A DNA stretch of 64,000 nt from CAVZVW01 sp963778845 (GTDB lineage Bacteria > Actinomycetota > Actinomycetes > Actinomycetales > Kineosporiaceae): assembly GCA_963778845.1 (NCBI GenBank), contig CAVZVW010000004.1, positions 1-64,000 of the forward strand, given 5' to 3'. The position numbers were made by a program, and so were the translations under genes. Every line of letters starts with the position of its first letter. The stretch's first letter is position 1. Shown piece by piece: positions 37,954 through 48,277 of the stretch. The notes under the pieces are model-generated. The model was not told the origin of the DNA. It did not search any database and was given only the letters and a program-made list of their open reading frames with translations.

Positions 37954-40252
37954 ATGGACCTCAGCAGTCTCCAGATCACCGTCATCGCCCTTGTCGCCGC
38001 CCTGTCGGCCGTCGGGGTCGCGCTCTTCGTCCGCACCGTCATCCTCATGACCCGGGTGATCAGGCTCGGGCAACCGGACGCCTCTCGCGGGGGTCGGGCC
38101 GCCGACCGAGCCCGGTCTGTGGTGTCGGAGACGCTCGGGCATCGTCGCCTGCTCACCTGGAGACTCGTCGGTGTCATGCACTGGTTCGTCTTCGTGGCCT
38201 TCGGTGCCTTGTTCTTCACGCTGGTCACGGCCTACTGGCAGCTGGTCTGGCCGGACTTCGCGCTGCCCGTGGTCGGGCACTGGCCGCCCTACGAGTGGCT
38301 CATCGAGCTGCTCGCCTGGGCCAGCGGCATCGCGATCGTCGCGCTGATCGTGGTGCGCCAGGTGAACCACCCGAGGCGGTTCGCGGCGTCGTCCGGGCGG
38401 GGTTCGCGGTTCTTCGGGTCGTCGTTCTGGCAGGCGTACTACGTCGAGGCGACGATCCTGGCCGTCGTCGTGTGCGTGCTGCTGCTGCGCGGCCTGGAGT
38501 ACGCCCTGGGGGCGGCGACGTCGAGCGCGAGTGGCGGCGCGGCGCCGTCCCTCGTGCACTTCCCGACCACAGCCTGGATCGGGCGGCTCTTCTCCGGCAC
38601 GAGCGTCCACACCCTCGAGCTGTGGATCATGTGGGTGGCGGTCGCCAAGATCGTCGTGTCGATGGCGTGGTTCATGACCATCGCGCTTCAGCCCACGATG
38701 GGCGTCGCCTGGCACCGGTTCCTCGCGTTCTTCAATGTCTGGTTCAAGCGTCACCCCGGCTCGCCGGAGGTGACACGGCCGAGTCTCGGTGCGCTGCAGC
38801 CGATCCTCGTCGGTGGAGTGCCGCTGGACTTCGAGAAGATCGACGAGCTCGACGAGGACGACGCGCTCGGGGTCGGCAAGGTCGAGGACTTCACGTGGAA
38901 GGGACTGCTCGACTTCTCCACGTGCACCGAGTGCGGACGGTGCCAGTCGCAGTGCCCGGCGTGGAACACAGACAAGCCGCTGTCGCCCAAGCTGCTCGTG
39001 CTGAGCCTGCGCGACCACGCCCACGGCAAGGCCCCGTGGCTGCTCACTGACGAGGCCGAGCGGGACCGGCTGCCGGCCGACGCGGCCGCGCAGGCGCAGC
39101 GCCGGCTGGTCGGGACGGTCGATGCGGACCACCCGCTGGCAGGCGGCGTGATCGACCCCGACGTCCTGTGGTCCTGCACGACCTGCGGAGCCTGCGTCGA
39201 GCAGTGCCCGGTGGACATCGAGCACGTCGACCATGTCGTCGACATGCGTCGCTACCAGGTCCTCATCGAGTCGGCCTTCCCGACCGAGCTCGGCGGGATG
39301 TTCAAGAACCTCGAGAAGTCCTCCAACCCCTGGGGGATGAACGCCCGGACGCGCATGGACTGGGCGAAGGGCCTGCCGTTCGACGTCCCCCAGGTCGGCG
39401 TCGACGTCCAGGACCTCACCGAGGTCGACTACCTCTTCTGGGTGGGCTGCGCCGGGGCCTTCGAGGACCGGCAGAAGAAGACGACGCGCGCCGTGGCCGA
39501 GCTGCTCCACACGGCCGGGGTGTCATTCGCCGTCCTCGGCGACGGCGAGGCGTGCACCGGGGACCCGGCCCGGCGGGCGGGCAACGAGTTCCTGTTCCAG
39601 ATGCTGGCCTCGGCCAACGTCGAGGCTCTCACCGAGGCGAAGGCGACCGCGATCGTCGTCACGTGCGCGCACTGCTTCAACACGATCAAGAACGAGTACC
39701 CCCAGCTGGGTGGCAGCTACGAGGTGCTGCACCACACCCAGCTGCTCAACCGGTTGGTGCGCGAGCGGCGACTGCTGCCGGTCTCCCCCGTGTCCGGCCA
39801 GACCACGCTGGCGCCCAACGGAACCCCGCTGCCCGCGCGCGCGACGGTGACGTACCACGACCCCTGCTACATCGGCCGTCACAACGGCGTCTACTCCCCG
39901 CCGCGCGAGCTCATCGAGTCGCCTGCCAGGGGTCAGCTTCACGGAGATGCCACGCAACCAGGAGCGCTCGTTCTGCTGCGGCGCCGGCGGCGCGCGGATG
40001 TGGATGGAGGAGACGCTCGGCACCCGGATCAACACCGCACGCACGGCCGAGGCCCTGCAGACCGGTGCCGACAAGATCGCGGTGGCGTGCCCGTTCTGCC
40101 GCGTCATGCTCTCCGACGGGCTCACGACCAAGCAGGCAGAAGGCACGGCGCGCGACGACGTCGAGGTCGTGGACGTCGCCCAGATGCTGCTGGCGGCCGT
40201 GCGCCGTCCCGAGCCCGAGGCGAGCCGCGAGTCGTCGGCGTCCGGCCGGTGA
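37954..40252 (+). pseudogene. etfD: EtfD-like membrane iron-sulfur oxidoreductase, split by one frameshift
   Basis: N-terminal ~260 residues hold five membrane helices (NarI/heme b-like). Two [4Fe-4S] motifs follow: CTECGRCQSQCP and CTTCGACVEQCP. Then come two CCG domains (VGCAGAFEDRQKK, CAHCFNTIKNEYP; RSFCCGAGGARMWMEE, ACPFCRVMLSDG). The frame is broken by one extra C at 39922-39923; removing it joins RELIES to LPGVSFTEMPRNQERS, giving ~765 residues. The same architecture is known for mycobacterial EtfD, which takes electrons from electron-transfer flavoprotein to the quinone pool during fatty acid oxidation. The family is also annotated as heterodisulfide-reductase-like. The frameshift is probably an error, as the rest is well conserved. 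Confidence 0.83.
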
Positions 40253-40305
40253 GCCGGCCCGACAGCCGACCGGACCAGCAGCGGCAGGTGCGCGAGGCGG
40301 CCGCG

Positions 40306-41424
40306 TCAGGGCGACGACGACCAGCCGGGCGCTGCCTCGTCGGCGAAGAGGGCAGGAGTTCCGCCGGTGTGCCAGAAGACGACCGGGCCGCCGAAGTCTC
40401 GCTCGCACACGGCGTGCAGCGCCTTGGCACTGTAAACGGGGTCGGCGACGACCCCCTCCGTGCGGGCCAGCAGCTCCAGAGCCGCGGTGGAGCCCGCCGA
40501 CGCGACGGCGTACCCGGCACCCAGGTAGCCGTCGAGCACCTCCGGCGGCGCGGCGGCGTCGTCCCAGATCGACCGCACGCCCAGGAGGTCCGCGGTCTGG
40601 CGGGCAAGCCTGGCCACCTCGTCTGCCAGCGGATCGGTGATCTTGGCGACATCGACGCCGACCACGCGGGGTGACGGTACGTCGAGCAACGCCCGCGCGA
40701 GCACGAAGCCCAGGTGCAGCCCGGCCTGGGTTCCCGCCGAGGACGACGCGTGCACGACGGCGACGGGGTCGAAGGCGGCAAGGCGGCACTGCACGGCGAG
40801 CTCGAGGTAGGCGGCCGCGAAGGCTGCGGCACCCAGCGGCACGCTGCCACCGACCGGGATGGCGTAGGGGCGGCGGCCGTCCTGGCGCAGCTGCTCCGTG
40901 ATCGCGGCGACGCCTGCCGCCATCGCCGTCCACCCGCCGGGGCCCGCCCAGCTCAGGCTCGCCCCGAACAGCTCGTCGAGCAGGAGGTTGCCGGACGGCC
41001 GCCTGGGCCGGTCCCCACCGAGGACGAGCCGGCAGTCCATGCCGAGCATCGCGGCCACAGCGGCGACCGTGCGCGCATGGTTCGACTGCGCCGCTCCGGC
41101 GCTGACGAGTACGTCGGCTCCGTCGTGGCGAGCGTCCGCGGCCAGCAGCTCCAGCTTCCGGATCTTGTTCCCGCCCAGTGCCGTGCCCGTCAGGTCGTCC
41201 CGTTTCAGCCACACCGACCGGTCAACTGCGGCCGACAGGTGCGGCGCCTCATGCAGGGGCGTCGGCAGGAGCGCCAAGCGGGTCCTGGAGGACATCAGCC
41301 GCGAGAGCGCGGACAGCTCGGGGCGCCGCGCGGCGACGTCGGCAGCCAGCCAGTCCGCCGAACGGCTTGCCAGGTTGTCGTCCACGTCCGGGATCCCTCC
41401 GTCGGCCGCCCGCGGCGTCCGCAT
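40306..41424 (-). CDS. PLP-dependent D-cysteine desulfhydrase / ACC deaminase-like enzyme
   Basis: 372 residues. Fold type II PLP enzyme: TPLHEAPHLSAAVDRSVWLKR, the PLP lysine region TALGGNKIRKLELLAADA (~residue 86), SAGAAQSNHARTVAAVAAML, and the phosphate-binding SSSAGTQAGLHLGFV loop. Family members deaminate D-cysteine to pyruvate, sulfide and ammonia, or 1-aminocyclopropane-1-carboxylate. The sequence does not decide between these. The first ~45 residues are longer than in most relatives, and a start within them (e.g. the ATG for MSSRTRLALLPTPL) is possible. It converges on the EtfD-like gene. Confidence 0.83.
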   Translation of the reverse strand: MRTPRAADGGIPDVDDNLASRSADWLAADVAARRPELSALSRLMSSRTRLALLPTPLHEAPHLSAAVDRSVWLKRDDLTGTALGGNKIRKLELLAADARHDGADVLVSAGAAQSNHARTVAAVAAMLGMDCRLVLGGDRPRRPSGNLLLDELFGASLSWAGPGGWTAMAAGVAAITEQLRQDGRRPYAIPVGGSVPLGAAAFAAAYLELAVQCRLAAFDPVAVVHASSSAGTQAGLHLGFVLARALLDVPSPRVVGVDVAKITDPLADEVARLARQTADLLGVRSIWDDAAAPPEVLDGYLGAGYAVASAGSTAALELLARTEGVVADPVYSAKALHAVCERDFGGPVVFWHTGGTPALFADEAAPGWSSSP

Positions 41425-41522
41425 CTGGACGGCGACCGGCCAGGAGAGGCTACCGGGGCAGGCTCACGGGCGGGGCGCGATCACGGGCGGACCCGCGGAC
41501 GCCGCCTCCTCCGGGGACGTGC

Positions 41523-41723
41523 TCAGTGAGCAGTCGGCTTCACCCGGGTCTTGAGCGGGTCGGCGTCGAAGGACGCCTCCACCCGAGCCATCGCGACGAG
41601 GAGAAGGGCCATCGCGGGCAGCGAGAGCAAGGCAAGAACGATCTGCACGCCGCACCTCTGTCTCATCGGACCTCGGTTGATCCTCGGCATGAGGAGGCGC
41701 GACCTGAAGCGGTAGTACATCAC
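41523..41723 (-). CDS. Small single-helix membrane protein, unknown
   Basis: 66 residues with basic N-terminus and one hydrophobic helix (VQIVLALLSLPAMALLLVAM), then a charged tail. A GAGG lies ~8 bp upstream of ATG 41723. Nothing identifies its function; it could be a chance frame. The flanks (41425-41522, 41724-41803) show no other gene. Confidence 0.35.
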   Translation of the reverse strand: MMYYRFRSRLLMPRINRGPMRQRCGVQIVLALLSLPAMALLLVAMARVEASFDADPLKTRVKPTAH

Positions 41724-41803
41724 TTGGCCTCGTACCAGTCACCCGCTCACGGACGCTGCGCGTCTTGGTACTGTGTGGCCTGCTCGGCTGGGAACACCGG
41801 CCC

Positions 41804-41877
41804 GCGGGTGTAGTTCAATGGTAGAACATCAGCTTCCCAAGCTGACAGTGCGGGTTCGATTCCCGTCACCCGCTCCA
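41804..41877 (+). tRNA. tRNA-Gly (CCC), with encoded CCA; attachment site for integrative elements
   Basis: Clover-leaf fits: acceptor GCGGGTG/CACCCGC, anticodon stem TCAGC/GCTGA around loop TTCCCAA (anticodon CCC), T arm GCGGGTTCGATTCCCGT, discriminator T and CCA. Its 3' part recurs exactly at 43792-43830 (39 bp) and 60505-60550 (46 bp), and imperfectly at 54490-54530, marking it as an integration target. Confidence 0.93.
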
Positions 41878-42029
41878 CCGAAATCCGTGGGTATGCAAGA
41901 AGTTTCATCGCCTACAAGCCTGGTGAAGTCTCAGACCGGAGCCCGATGCGGACCCCCTGTCGCCCTTCGTGACCGCCACGTCGGTCACGTAGCGGTCACG
42001 TGATCTTCCTCGGCCGTGGACTGGCAACG

Positions 42030-42300
42030 CCCGTCACAAGGCCTCGCGCGATGAGTGGAGGTTCGATCACCCGATCCTCGGTGGGACGCTGGCGGCTGCG
42101 GTGCAACGGCCCGGACGGGCTGCGCCGATCCGGCGGAAACTACCCGACCAAGGCCGCCGCCGAGGGACCCGCGCCCGGCTGCACACAGCACGGCTTACTG
42201 GCACATGGCGTCCGCCGGCCACGGCGGGTTCCCCCACCCTCGCGGCATGCGCGGCAGTGTGGCTGGAGCGAGCCCGAGGGCACACCGCCTCGGATCCGCC
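42030..42300 (+). pseudogene. Tyrosine-recombinase (integrase) N-terminal remnant
   Basis: GSITRSSVGRWRLRCNGPDG and NYPTKAAAE match, with frame changes, the N-terminal domain of the integrase remnant at 60717 (GSITRTPARRWRLRYNGPDG, TYPTKAAAEEAHARL). VWLERARG further on matches that copy's VWLERAERAE. No catalytic domain follows. It sits where an element integrase should, next to the tRNA att site. The rest of 41878-42456 shows no gene; direct repeats of the type CGATCTGTAGCG lie before the next gene. Confidence 0.6.
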
Positions 42301-42456
42301 GCTTCGGCCGCATCGTCGCCCCGGCGCACCTGGCCGCGCTGCTGGCCACCGAGGGCGCCGAGGGCCGCTAATTGTCGTGCTGATCCACCGCGATCTGTAT
42401 GTTTCACGGGCGGCCATCTGTAGCGTAGGAGTGCCGCGATCTGTAGCGTTGCCGTT

Positions 42457-43737
42457 GTGAGCGGCGCCGGCGGTTACGTCAGACGGGTGATCGACAGCGA
42501 GCTCGACGAGCTCTTCCCGCACCTGCCGGCGATCGCCCTGGACGGCGCCAAGGGAGTGGGCAAGACGGCCACCGCCACCGCCCGAGCGAGCACCGTGTAC
42601 CGCTTGGACGATTCGGCGTCGCGTGAGCTGCTTCACGCGGACCCCGAACGGTTGACCTCAGCACCCCGACCAATTCTCGTCGATGAGCACCAGCGGTGGG
42701 AGCCGGCTTGGGACCTCGTCCGCCGGGCGGTGGACGACGACCCGAGTCCGTCCGGCTTCCTGCTGACTGGGTCTGCTTCGGTGCTGCAATCCGCCGCCCA
42801 TTCAGGGGCGGGACGCATCGTGCGCTCGCAGATGCGCCCGATGACCCTGCTTGAGCGCGGGCTGACCGCCCCCACGGTCTCCGTCGCGGAACTGCTCAGC
42901 GGCGGTGCCCGCATCCAGGGGAGTACCACCTTCGCCCTCACCGACTACACCCAGTCCATCGTTCGAAGCGGGTTCCCCGGGACCCAGTCACTACCGGACC
43001 GCGCCAACCGAGCCGCCCTGGAGAGCTACGGGGAGCTCATCGTCGATCGCGAGGTGCCCGAGGCCGGCTTTGGTGTGCGCAACCCGACCCAGATGCAGGC
43101 CTGGCTACGAGCCCTCGCCGCCGCCACCGCGACATGCACCACTTGGGAGACACTGCGGGCCGCCGCCACCCCCGGCCGATCGGACCTCCCGGGGCGCTCC
43201 ACCACAGGCCCGTGGACCGACGCCCTGGCCCGGACCTGGGTCTACGACCCGATCCCTGCCTGGCAGCCCGGCTTCGCCCACCTCAAACGCCTCGCCGCCT
43301 CACCCAAGCACCACCTGGTCGACCCCGCCTTGGCCTGCACCTTGCTCGGGCTGACCGCGGACGACCTGCTCACCGGCGGCGGCCCCACACCGGCGATCCC
43401 ACGCGACGGCACCTTCCTCGGCGGCCTCTTCGAATCCCTGACCACACTGTCGGTCCGGGTCTTCGCCCAAGCGGCCCAAGCGCGGGTCGGCCACCTGCGC
43501 CGCCGAGACGGCGACCACGAGATCGACCTCATCATCCATGGGACCGGACGGCGCCGCGTCGCAATCGAGGTCAAGCTCACCACCGTCGTCACGGATCGCG
43601 ACGTCAGACACCTCCTCTGGCTGAAGGACCTACTCGGCGACGAAGTCACCGACACCGTGATCGTCACCACCGGCCACGACGCCTACCGACGCCGAGATGG
43701 CGTAGCCGTGGTGCCGCTGGCGCTGCTCGGGCCGTGA
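42457..43737 (+). CDS. AAA-family ATPase with C-terminal DUF4143 domain
   Basis: 426 residues, GTG start. Walker A AIALDGAKGVGKTATATARA (~residue 28) and Walker B PRPILVDEHQRWEPAWDLV, then sensor LLTGSAS. The C-terminal DUF4143 part has a PD-(D/E)XK-like pattern: a Glu in GGLFESLTTL, then DHEIDLIIHG and RRVAIEVKLTT. Proteins of this type are common in bacterial accessory DNA. Roles in defence or toxin-like systems have been suggested, but none is established here. It is the only intact gene between the first two att copies. Confidence 0.83.
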   Translation: MSGAGGYVRRVIDSELDELFPHLPAIALDGAKGVGKTATATARASTVYRLDDSASRELLHADPERLTSAPRPILVDEHQRWEPAWDLVRRAVDDDPSPSGFLLTGSASVLQSAAHSGAGRIVRSQMRPMTLLERGLTAPTVSVAELLSGGARIQGSTTFALTDYTQSIVRSGFPGTQSLPDRANRAALESYGELIVDREVPEAGFGVRNPTQMQAWLRALAAATATCTTWETLRAAATPGRSDLPGRSTTGPWTDALARTWVYDPIPAWQPGFAHLKRLAASPKHHLVDPALACTLLGLTADDLLTGGGPTPAIPRDGTFLGGLFESLTTLSVRVFAQAAQARVGHLRRRDGDHEIDLIIHGTGRRRVAIEVKLTTVVTDRDVRHLLWLKDLLGDEVTDTVIVTTGHDAYRRRDGVAVVPLALLGP

Positions 43738-43791
43738 CACGGCGCCGCCCACACCCGACAGATCAATGCCTAGCGCCTTGACACAGGGGTG

Positions 43792-43830
43792 CCCAAGCTG
43801 ACAGTGCGGGTTCGATTCCCGTCACCCGCT
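43792..43830. repeat. att copy 2 (tRNA-Gly 3' end)
   Basis: 39 bp identical to tRNA positions 41836-41874, from the anticodon to the discriminator base, without the first half of the tRNA. Not a functional tRNA. No gene is seen from 43831 to 44091. Confidence 0.85.
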
Positions 43831-44091
43831 TCATCTGATGTCTCAAGACATCGGCGACAGCCCGAACCCTCAGCCCGCCGGTCGAGCCGGGGGAAGCCCA
43901 ACGACGCGCGACACTCGGGACCGGGCTTGCCAGCGATGGCGGATGCGTGGTTGAGGGCTCATGTGTGGCCGCGAGCCAGACGCCGCATGACGGGGACGGT
44001 CCGAGACGAGAACAGGCGCCTCGCGGTTGAAAGCTGTTAGCCGGGCTCTCCGGCGATGCTCCGGGCGGGCGCCGAGCGATCCGGGCGTCTA

Positions 44092-45588
44092 TCAGTTCCT
44101 GTCTGACGTCAGGTCGCCCATGGCGCGCACGGCGAGCCAGATCTCAGCCAGGTCTGCGGTCGAACGCAGGTCTCGGCCGGTCAGCTCCTCGAACCGCTTG
44201 AGTCGGTATGCCAGCGTGTTCGGGTGAAGGTGGAGAACCTGTGCGGCGGTCGTGTTCTGCCGATCGCGCTCCATCCAGGTCTGGACCGTTCGGAGCAGGT
44301 CGATGTCGTGTTCCCGGTCGTAGTCGAGGACCGGTCCCAGGACCGCGGTGACCAGGGCGTGCAGCGCTGCCGGGTCCTCCACGACCCATCGGCCGATGGG
44401 GTCTTGTCCGAAGCGCACCACTCTGGCGCCGGAGTCAGCAGCGCGCGCCACGGCCCACAGGGCTTCACGCCGGGGCAGTTGCAGGTCCTCGCCCTGTTCG
44501 AATCCCTTGCTGACGCCGACGGCGATGCGCGCGATGTCGGCGAGCGAGCGGTCGAGGTCGGCGTCCAGCTCGGTGAGGAGGAATGTCTGGTTCCGCTGCT
44601 GGAGCAGCAGGTGGGCAACGTCGGCACCGAGGAGTGCGCGGCTGATCGCGCCGGCCTGGACCGCCTCCCCCTGACCCTGGACAACCAACAGCTGCAGGCG
44701 TGCTGCCGGCTTGAAGCCGGAGCGCGACAACCGGCGGCGGGTCGCCTCGGGCGGCAGGGTTCCCTGAAGCATCTCGGCGAGAGTCTCCGCCCCCTCCCGG
44801 CGTTGGGTCTCTTCCGCGGCCTTGCGCATCGTGAGCTGCAGCGCAGCCACCGTGGCGATGTGTTGCACCACGGCAAGACCGGCGTGGTTCGTCCCGGGTC
44901 GTTCCAGCGCAAGGAGGAACCCGCCCAGCCCTCCGAGCACCGGGATCGGCAGGGCGAAGCCTCCGGGGATGGTGGGCGCCGACTCGACCGACCGGGAGAG
45001 GACGCCGTGCAGGTCCGCCGGAGGTACTGGGACGCCGGGGAAGAGCGGGAGGAAGCGAGGGGTGCACAGGTAGATCCGGAAGCCTGACAGCCGTTCGAGG
45101 CGGCCGAAGACCTCTGCCTCGCCGAGATCTTCGGCGGTCAGCCATCGCACTGCTCCGAACACCTGGAGCTGGGCGTTGAGCCGTTGGGTGCTCGCGTCCT
45201 GCACTGCCGCCGCAACCTCTTGCGCCACGGCGATGAACGGCACGGACAGGGGAACCTCGAGGATCGGGAAGCCGCGGGAGTCCGCTTCGCTGAGCAGCAT
45301 CTGGCTCATCGGGGGCATGTGTAGCTGCGCCGAGACAGCCAAGCCCGAGACACCGCCCTCATCAAGGCGGCGAAGGTAGTCACGCTGCTTTGCGGCGGCC
45401 CGGGGGAACCCGAGACCGGTCGTCATGATCAGCTCGCCACCTGACAACCACGGCCGCGGGTCGTCGAGCTCGCTGACATGTGCCCAGGAAACCCGCCGGC
45501 CCAACCCGGAACGGCCAGCGATCAGGCGCATCTGAAGCGCCGGAGACTCCAACAGACGTTCTACCGTCAGCGGTGCACGCGGGTCCAT
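44092..45588 (-). CDS. PucR-family transcriptional regulator
   Basis: 498 residues. N-terminal PucR domain (TVERLLESPALQMRLIAGRS, VSWAHVSELDDPRPWLSGGE, LIMTTGLGF) and C-terminal helix-turn-helix (TTAAQVLHLHPNTLAYRLKR). Complete, unlike the frameshifted PucR gene at 5.2 kb, and only distantly similar to it. It is divergent from the NCS1 permease, with 144 bp between starts containing a TTGTG-N6-CACAA inverted repeat. It probably regulates the permease-ureohydrolase-cyclase operon in response to its substrate. Confidence 0.88.
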   Translation of the reverse strand: MDPRAPLTVERLLESPALQMRLIAGRSGLGRRVSWAHVSELDDPRPWLSGGELIMTTGLGFPRAAAKQRDYLRRLDEGGVSGLAVSAQLHMPPMSQMLLSEADSRGFPILEVPLSVPFIAVAQEVAAAVQDASTQRLNAQLQVFGAVRWLTAEDLGEAEVFGRLERLSGFRIYLCTPRFLPLFPGVPVPPADLHGVLSRSVESAPTIPGGFALPIPVLGGLGGFLLALERPGTNHAGLAVVQHIATVAALQLTMRKAAEETQRREGAETLAEMLQGTLPPEATRRRLSRSGFKPAARLQLLVVQGQGEAVQAGAISRALLGADVAHLLLQQRNQTFLLTELDADLDRSLADIARIAVGVSKGFEQGEDLQLPRREALWAVARAADSGARVVRFGQDPIGRWVVEDPAALHALVTAVLGPVLDYDREHDIDLLRTVQTWMERDRQNTTAAQVLHLHPNTLAYRLKRFEELTGRDLRSTADLAEIWLAVRAMGDLTSDRN

Positions 45589-45612
45589 GGCTCGCCTTCT
45601 TTCAGCAGAGAC

Positions 45613-45628
45613 TTGTGGGCCGACACAA
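45613..45628. promoter_or_regulatory. Candidate operator between PucR and NCS1 permease
   Basis: TTGTG GGCCGA CACAA, an inverted repeat with 6-bp spacer in an AT-richer patch of the divergent intergenic region. It may bind the neighbouring PucR protein. No second copy was found, so support is weak. Confidence 0.3.
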
Positions 45629-45732
45629 ATAAACTACCAAAGTTCGGCCAAACAACGATTGACCGGGAATCACACTGGGGCCGAGAGTTGCGGCCACGCG
45701 GCCCACGCGGCCCCCACTTCGAGGAGCCATCC

Positions 45733-47184
45733 ATGGACAGCACCCGCACAACGACTCGCCTCGAAGAAGAGGCAGCCCTGCTTGCGACCACCGTCGAGAC
45801 CAGGTCGATCGACTACATCCCCGAGAACGAGCGCCACGGCAAGATCTGGCAGCAGGGACCGTTCTGGTTCCTGGGCAACTTCCAGTTCTTCTCGATCGCC
45901 GTCGGCTTCGTCGGACCTGCGGCCGGACTCACACTGGGCTGGTCAGCACTTGCCCTGGTTCTCGGCTACATCTTCGGCACGTTCTTCATGGCGTTCCACG
46001 CCTCCCAGGGGCCGCAGCTCGGCCTGCCGCAGATGATCCAGTCGCGCGCCCAGCTCGGGCACCGGGGCGTGGTCGTCGTCCTGGTCGGGGCGATCTTCAC
46101 GTTCCTGGGGTTCCTGGTCCTGGACACCACGCTCATCGGCTCGGGCCTCAACGGGATCTACGGCTGGAACGCCGTCGTCGTGGGCATCGCCATCAACGCT
46201 GTGTCCGCGGTGTTGGCGATCTTCGGCCATGACCGCCTCCACCAAGCCTTCCGCCTCCTGTTCTGGCTGTCCGTCCCGTTCGTGGTCGTGCTCACGATCG
46301 GCATCATCACCGGCCACGCCGGCGGGCACGCGGCCACCGGCGCTGGCTTCACCTGGGTCGCGTTCATGGCCCAGTTCGCCGCAGCTGCCGCCTACAACAT
46401 CACCTACGCCCCCTACGTCTCGGACTACTCGCGCTACCTGCCCAAGTCCACCAAGACCAGCCACATCGTCGCCTCGGTGTTCTGGGGCGCCTCCGGTTCC
46501 GCGATCTGGCTGGGCGTGGTCGGTTCATGGCTCGCCGCCGAGCTCGGGGCCTCGGACGCGCTGGTGGCACTGAAGACCGCCGGTGACCACGTCTTCGGTG
46601 GGCTCGGCACGATCCTCGCGGTGCTCAGCGTGCTGGCCCTGGTCGCCACGATGGGGATGGGCGTCTACAGCGCGATGCTGACAGCGCTCACGGGCGTCGA
46701 CTCGTTCCGAGCGGTGACGCCGACCCGGGGGCACCGCATCGCGGCCATCCTGGTGTTCCAGGTGATCGCCTGCGGCGTCGGGCTGCTGCTGCCCAGCAAC
46801 TACCTCAGCGCACTGTTCAACACCCTCATCATCATGCTGTACCTGCTCGTCCCGTGGACCGCTCTGAACCTCGTCGACTTCTTCGTCGTCAGGCGCGGTC
46901 ACTACGCCATCGTGGATCTGGTACGCCCGGGAGGCATCTACGGGATCTGGGCCTGGCGCGGCCTGACCGCATTCGTCGCCGGCCTGGTGGCGATGTCGCC
47001 GTTCATGGTGTTGTCCTTCTACTCCGGGCCTCTCGCGAGGGCCATCGGCGGCGTCGACATCTCCTTCGTCATCGGCCTGGTCGTCTCCGGCGTCGTCTAC
47101 TGGGTCCTGTCCCGGTCCCTCGACTTCTCCTCCGAGAAGGCAGCGATCGAGGCCAGCGACCGAGAGCTCGCCACGACCTCGTAG
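45733..47184 (+). CDS. NCS1-family nucleobase/ureide permease
   Basis: 483 residues from ATG 45733 (GAGGAG 5 bp upstream); the frame extends to 45478 but overlaps pucR. Typical NCS1 start: IDYIPENERHGKIWQQGPFW with the GNF motif of helix 1. Around 12 helices; QFAAAAAYNITYAPYVSDYS lies in the substrate region. NCS1 members carry cytosine, purines, allantoin, hydantoins or related compounds. The following ureohydrolase suggests a guanidino-type or other nitrogen-rich substrate, but this is not shown by sequence. Confidence 0.87.
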   Translation: MDSTRTTTRLEEEAALLATTVETRSIDYIPENERHGKIWQQGPFWFLGNFQFFSIAVGFVGPAAGLTLGWSALALVLGYIFGTFFMAFHASQGPQLGLPQMIQSRAQLGHRGVVVVLVGAIFTFLGFLVLDTTLIGSGLNGIYGWNAVVVGIAINAVSAVLAIFGHDRLHQAFRLLFWLSVPFVVVLTIGIITGHAGGHAATGAGFTWVAFMAQFAAAAAYNITYAPYVSDYSRYLPKSTKTSHIVASVFWGASGSAIWLGVVGSWLAAELGASDALVALKTAGDHVFGGLGTILAVLSVLALVATMGMGVYSAMLTALTGVDSFRAVTPTRGHRIAAILVFQVIACGVGLLLPSNYLSALFNTLIIMLYLLVPWTALNLVDFFVVRRGHYAIVDLVRPGGIYGIWAWRGLTAFVAGLVAMSPFMVLSFYSGPLARAIGGVDISFVIGLVVSGVVYWVLSRSLDFSSEKAAIEASDRELATTS

Positions 47185-47236
47185 CTCGGACGAGCACAGC
47201 ACCGATCGACTCGCGAGAAGAGAGGAGCGGAAACCG

Positions 47237-48223
47237 ATGCCCGACGACAGCAGCGAGCTCCCCGGCGCGGCTCAGCACACGGGGCCGGTCGGGCCCCCCT
47301 CCGCGATGGTCGTACCGCGCTTCGCCGGCCCGGACACCTTCGCGCGGCTCCCGCGCCTCGATGACGTCCACCGCGCCGATGTCGCGGTGCTCGGAGTGCC
47401 CTTCGACAGCGGAGTCTCCTACCGACCGGGAGCCCGTTTCGGTCCCGGGGGGGTGCGGGCGGGCTCCAAGCTGCTCCGCCCCTACCACCCGGTGCTGGAC
47501 GTCGAGCCGTGGGTGACGATGCAGGTCGCCGACGCCGGAGACGCCGCCGTCAACCCGTTCAACCTCCGGGAGGCCATCGATCAGGTCGAAGCCGCCGCGG
47601 AGGCGACCTACGAGCGAGCGTCGAAGATCGTCACCATCGGCGGCGACCACACCATCGCGCTGCCGCTGCTTCGTTGCGCACATCGGCGCCACGGCCCCAT
47701 CGCCCTGGTGCACTTCGACGCTCACCTCGACACGTGGGACACCTACTTCGGCGCGCCGTACACGCACGGCACCCCCTTCCGGCGAGCGTCGGAGGAAGGT
47801 CTGCTCGCCCTTGACCACGCCTGCCATGTCGGCACCCGTGGCCCGCTCTACTCCAGGGCGGATCTGGTCGACGACTCCGGGCTCGGCTTCACCAACGTGA
47901 CCACCCTCGACATCGCGAAGAACGGCGTGAGCCACTCGATCGACCGGGTTCGAGAACGAGTGGGCAACCTCCCCATCTACATCAGCGTGGACATCGACGT
48001 CCTCGACCCCGCACACGCCCCCGGCACCGGCACCCCGGAACCCGGCGGCCTGACCACCCGCGAGCTGCAGCTCATCCTCCACGGGCTCGCCGACCTCACC
48101 CTGGTCGGCGCCGACGTCGTCGAGGTCTCCCCTGCCTATGACCATGCCGAACTCACCACGATCGCAGCGGCGAACCTGGTGTATGAGTTCCTCGGCGCTT
48201 TCGCACTCCAGCGGCATCGGTAG
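47237..48223 (+). CDS. Agmatinase-family ureohydrolase
   Basis: 328 residues, GAGAGGAG upstream of ATG 47237. All binuclear manganese ligands are present: GGDHTIALP, VHFDAHLDTWD, and SVDIDVLDPAHAPGTGTPEP. The ureohydrolase family includes agmatinase, guanidinobutyrase, guanidinopropionase, formimidoylglutamase and, more recently, guanidine hydrolase. The context (NCS1 permease and a cyclase-family hydrolase) is not the usual polyamine one, so agmatine should not be assumed. It would release urea from a guanidino or amidino compound. Confidence 0.9.
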   Translation: MPDDSSELPGAAQHTGPVGPPSAMVVPRFAGPDTFARLPRLDDVHRADVAVLGVPFDSGVSYRPGARFGPGGVRAGSKLLRPYHPVLDVEPWVTMQVADAGDAAVNPFNLREAIDQVEAAAEATYERASKIVTIGGDHTIALPLLRCAHRRHGPIALVHFDAHLDTWDTYFGAPYTHGTPFRRASEEGLLALDHACHVGTRGPLYSRADLVDDSGLGFTNVTTLDIAKNGVSHSIDRVRERVGNLPIYISVDIDVLDPAHAPGTGTPEPGGLTTRELQLILHGLADLTLVGADVVEVSPAYDHAELTTIAAANLVYEFLGAFALQRHR

Positions 48224-48277
48224 CCGCCGCCTGACCGCCACCGCAACCCCGACGTGAGCACGTCCCTGGAGGAAACG

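Noticed and set aside
39900..39960. Programmed frameshift in the EtfD-like gene
   Set aside because: No slippery sequence or stimulator is evident, and the same kind of +1 break recurs in unrelated genes.
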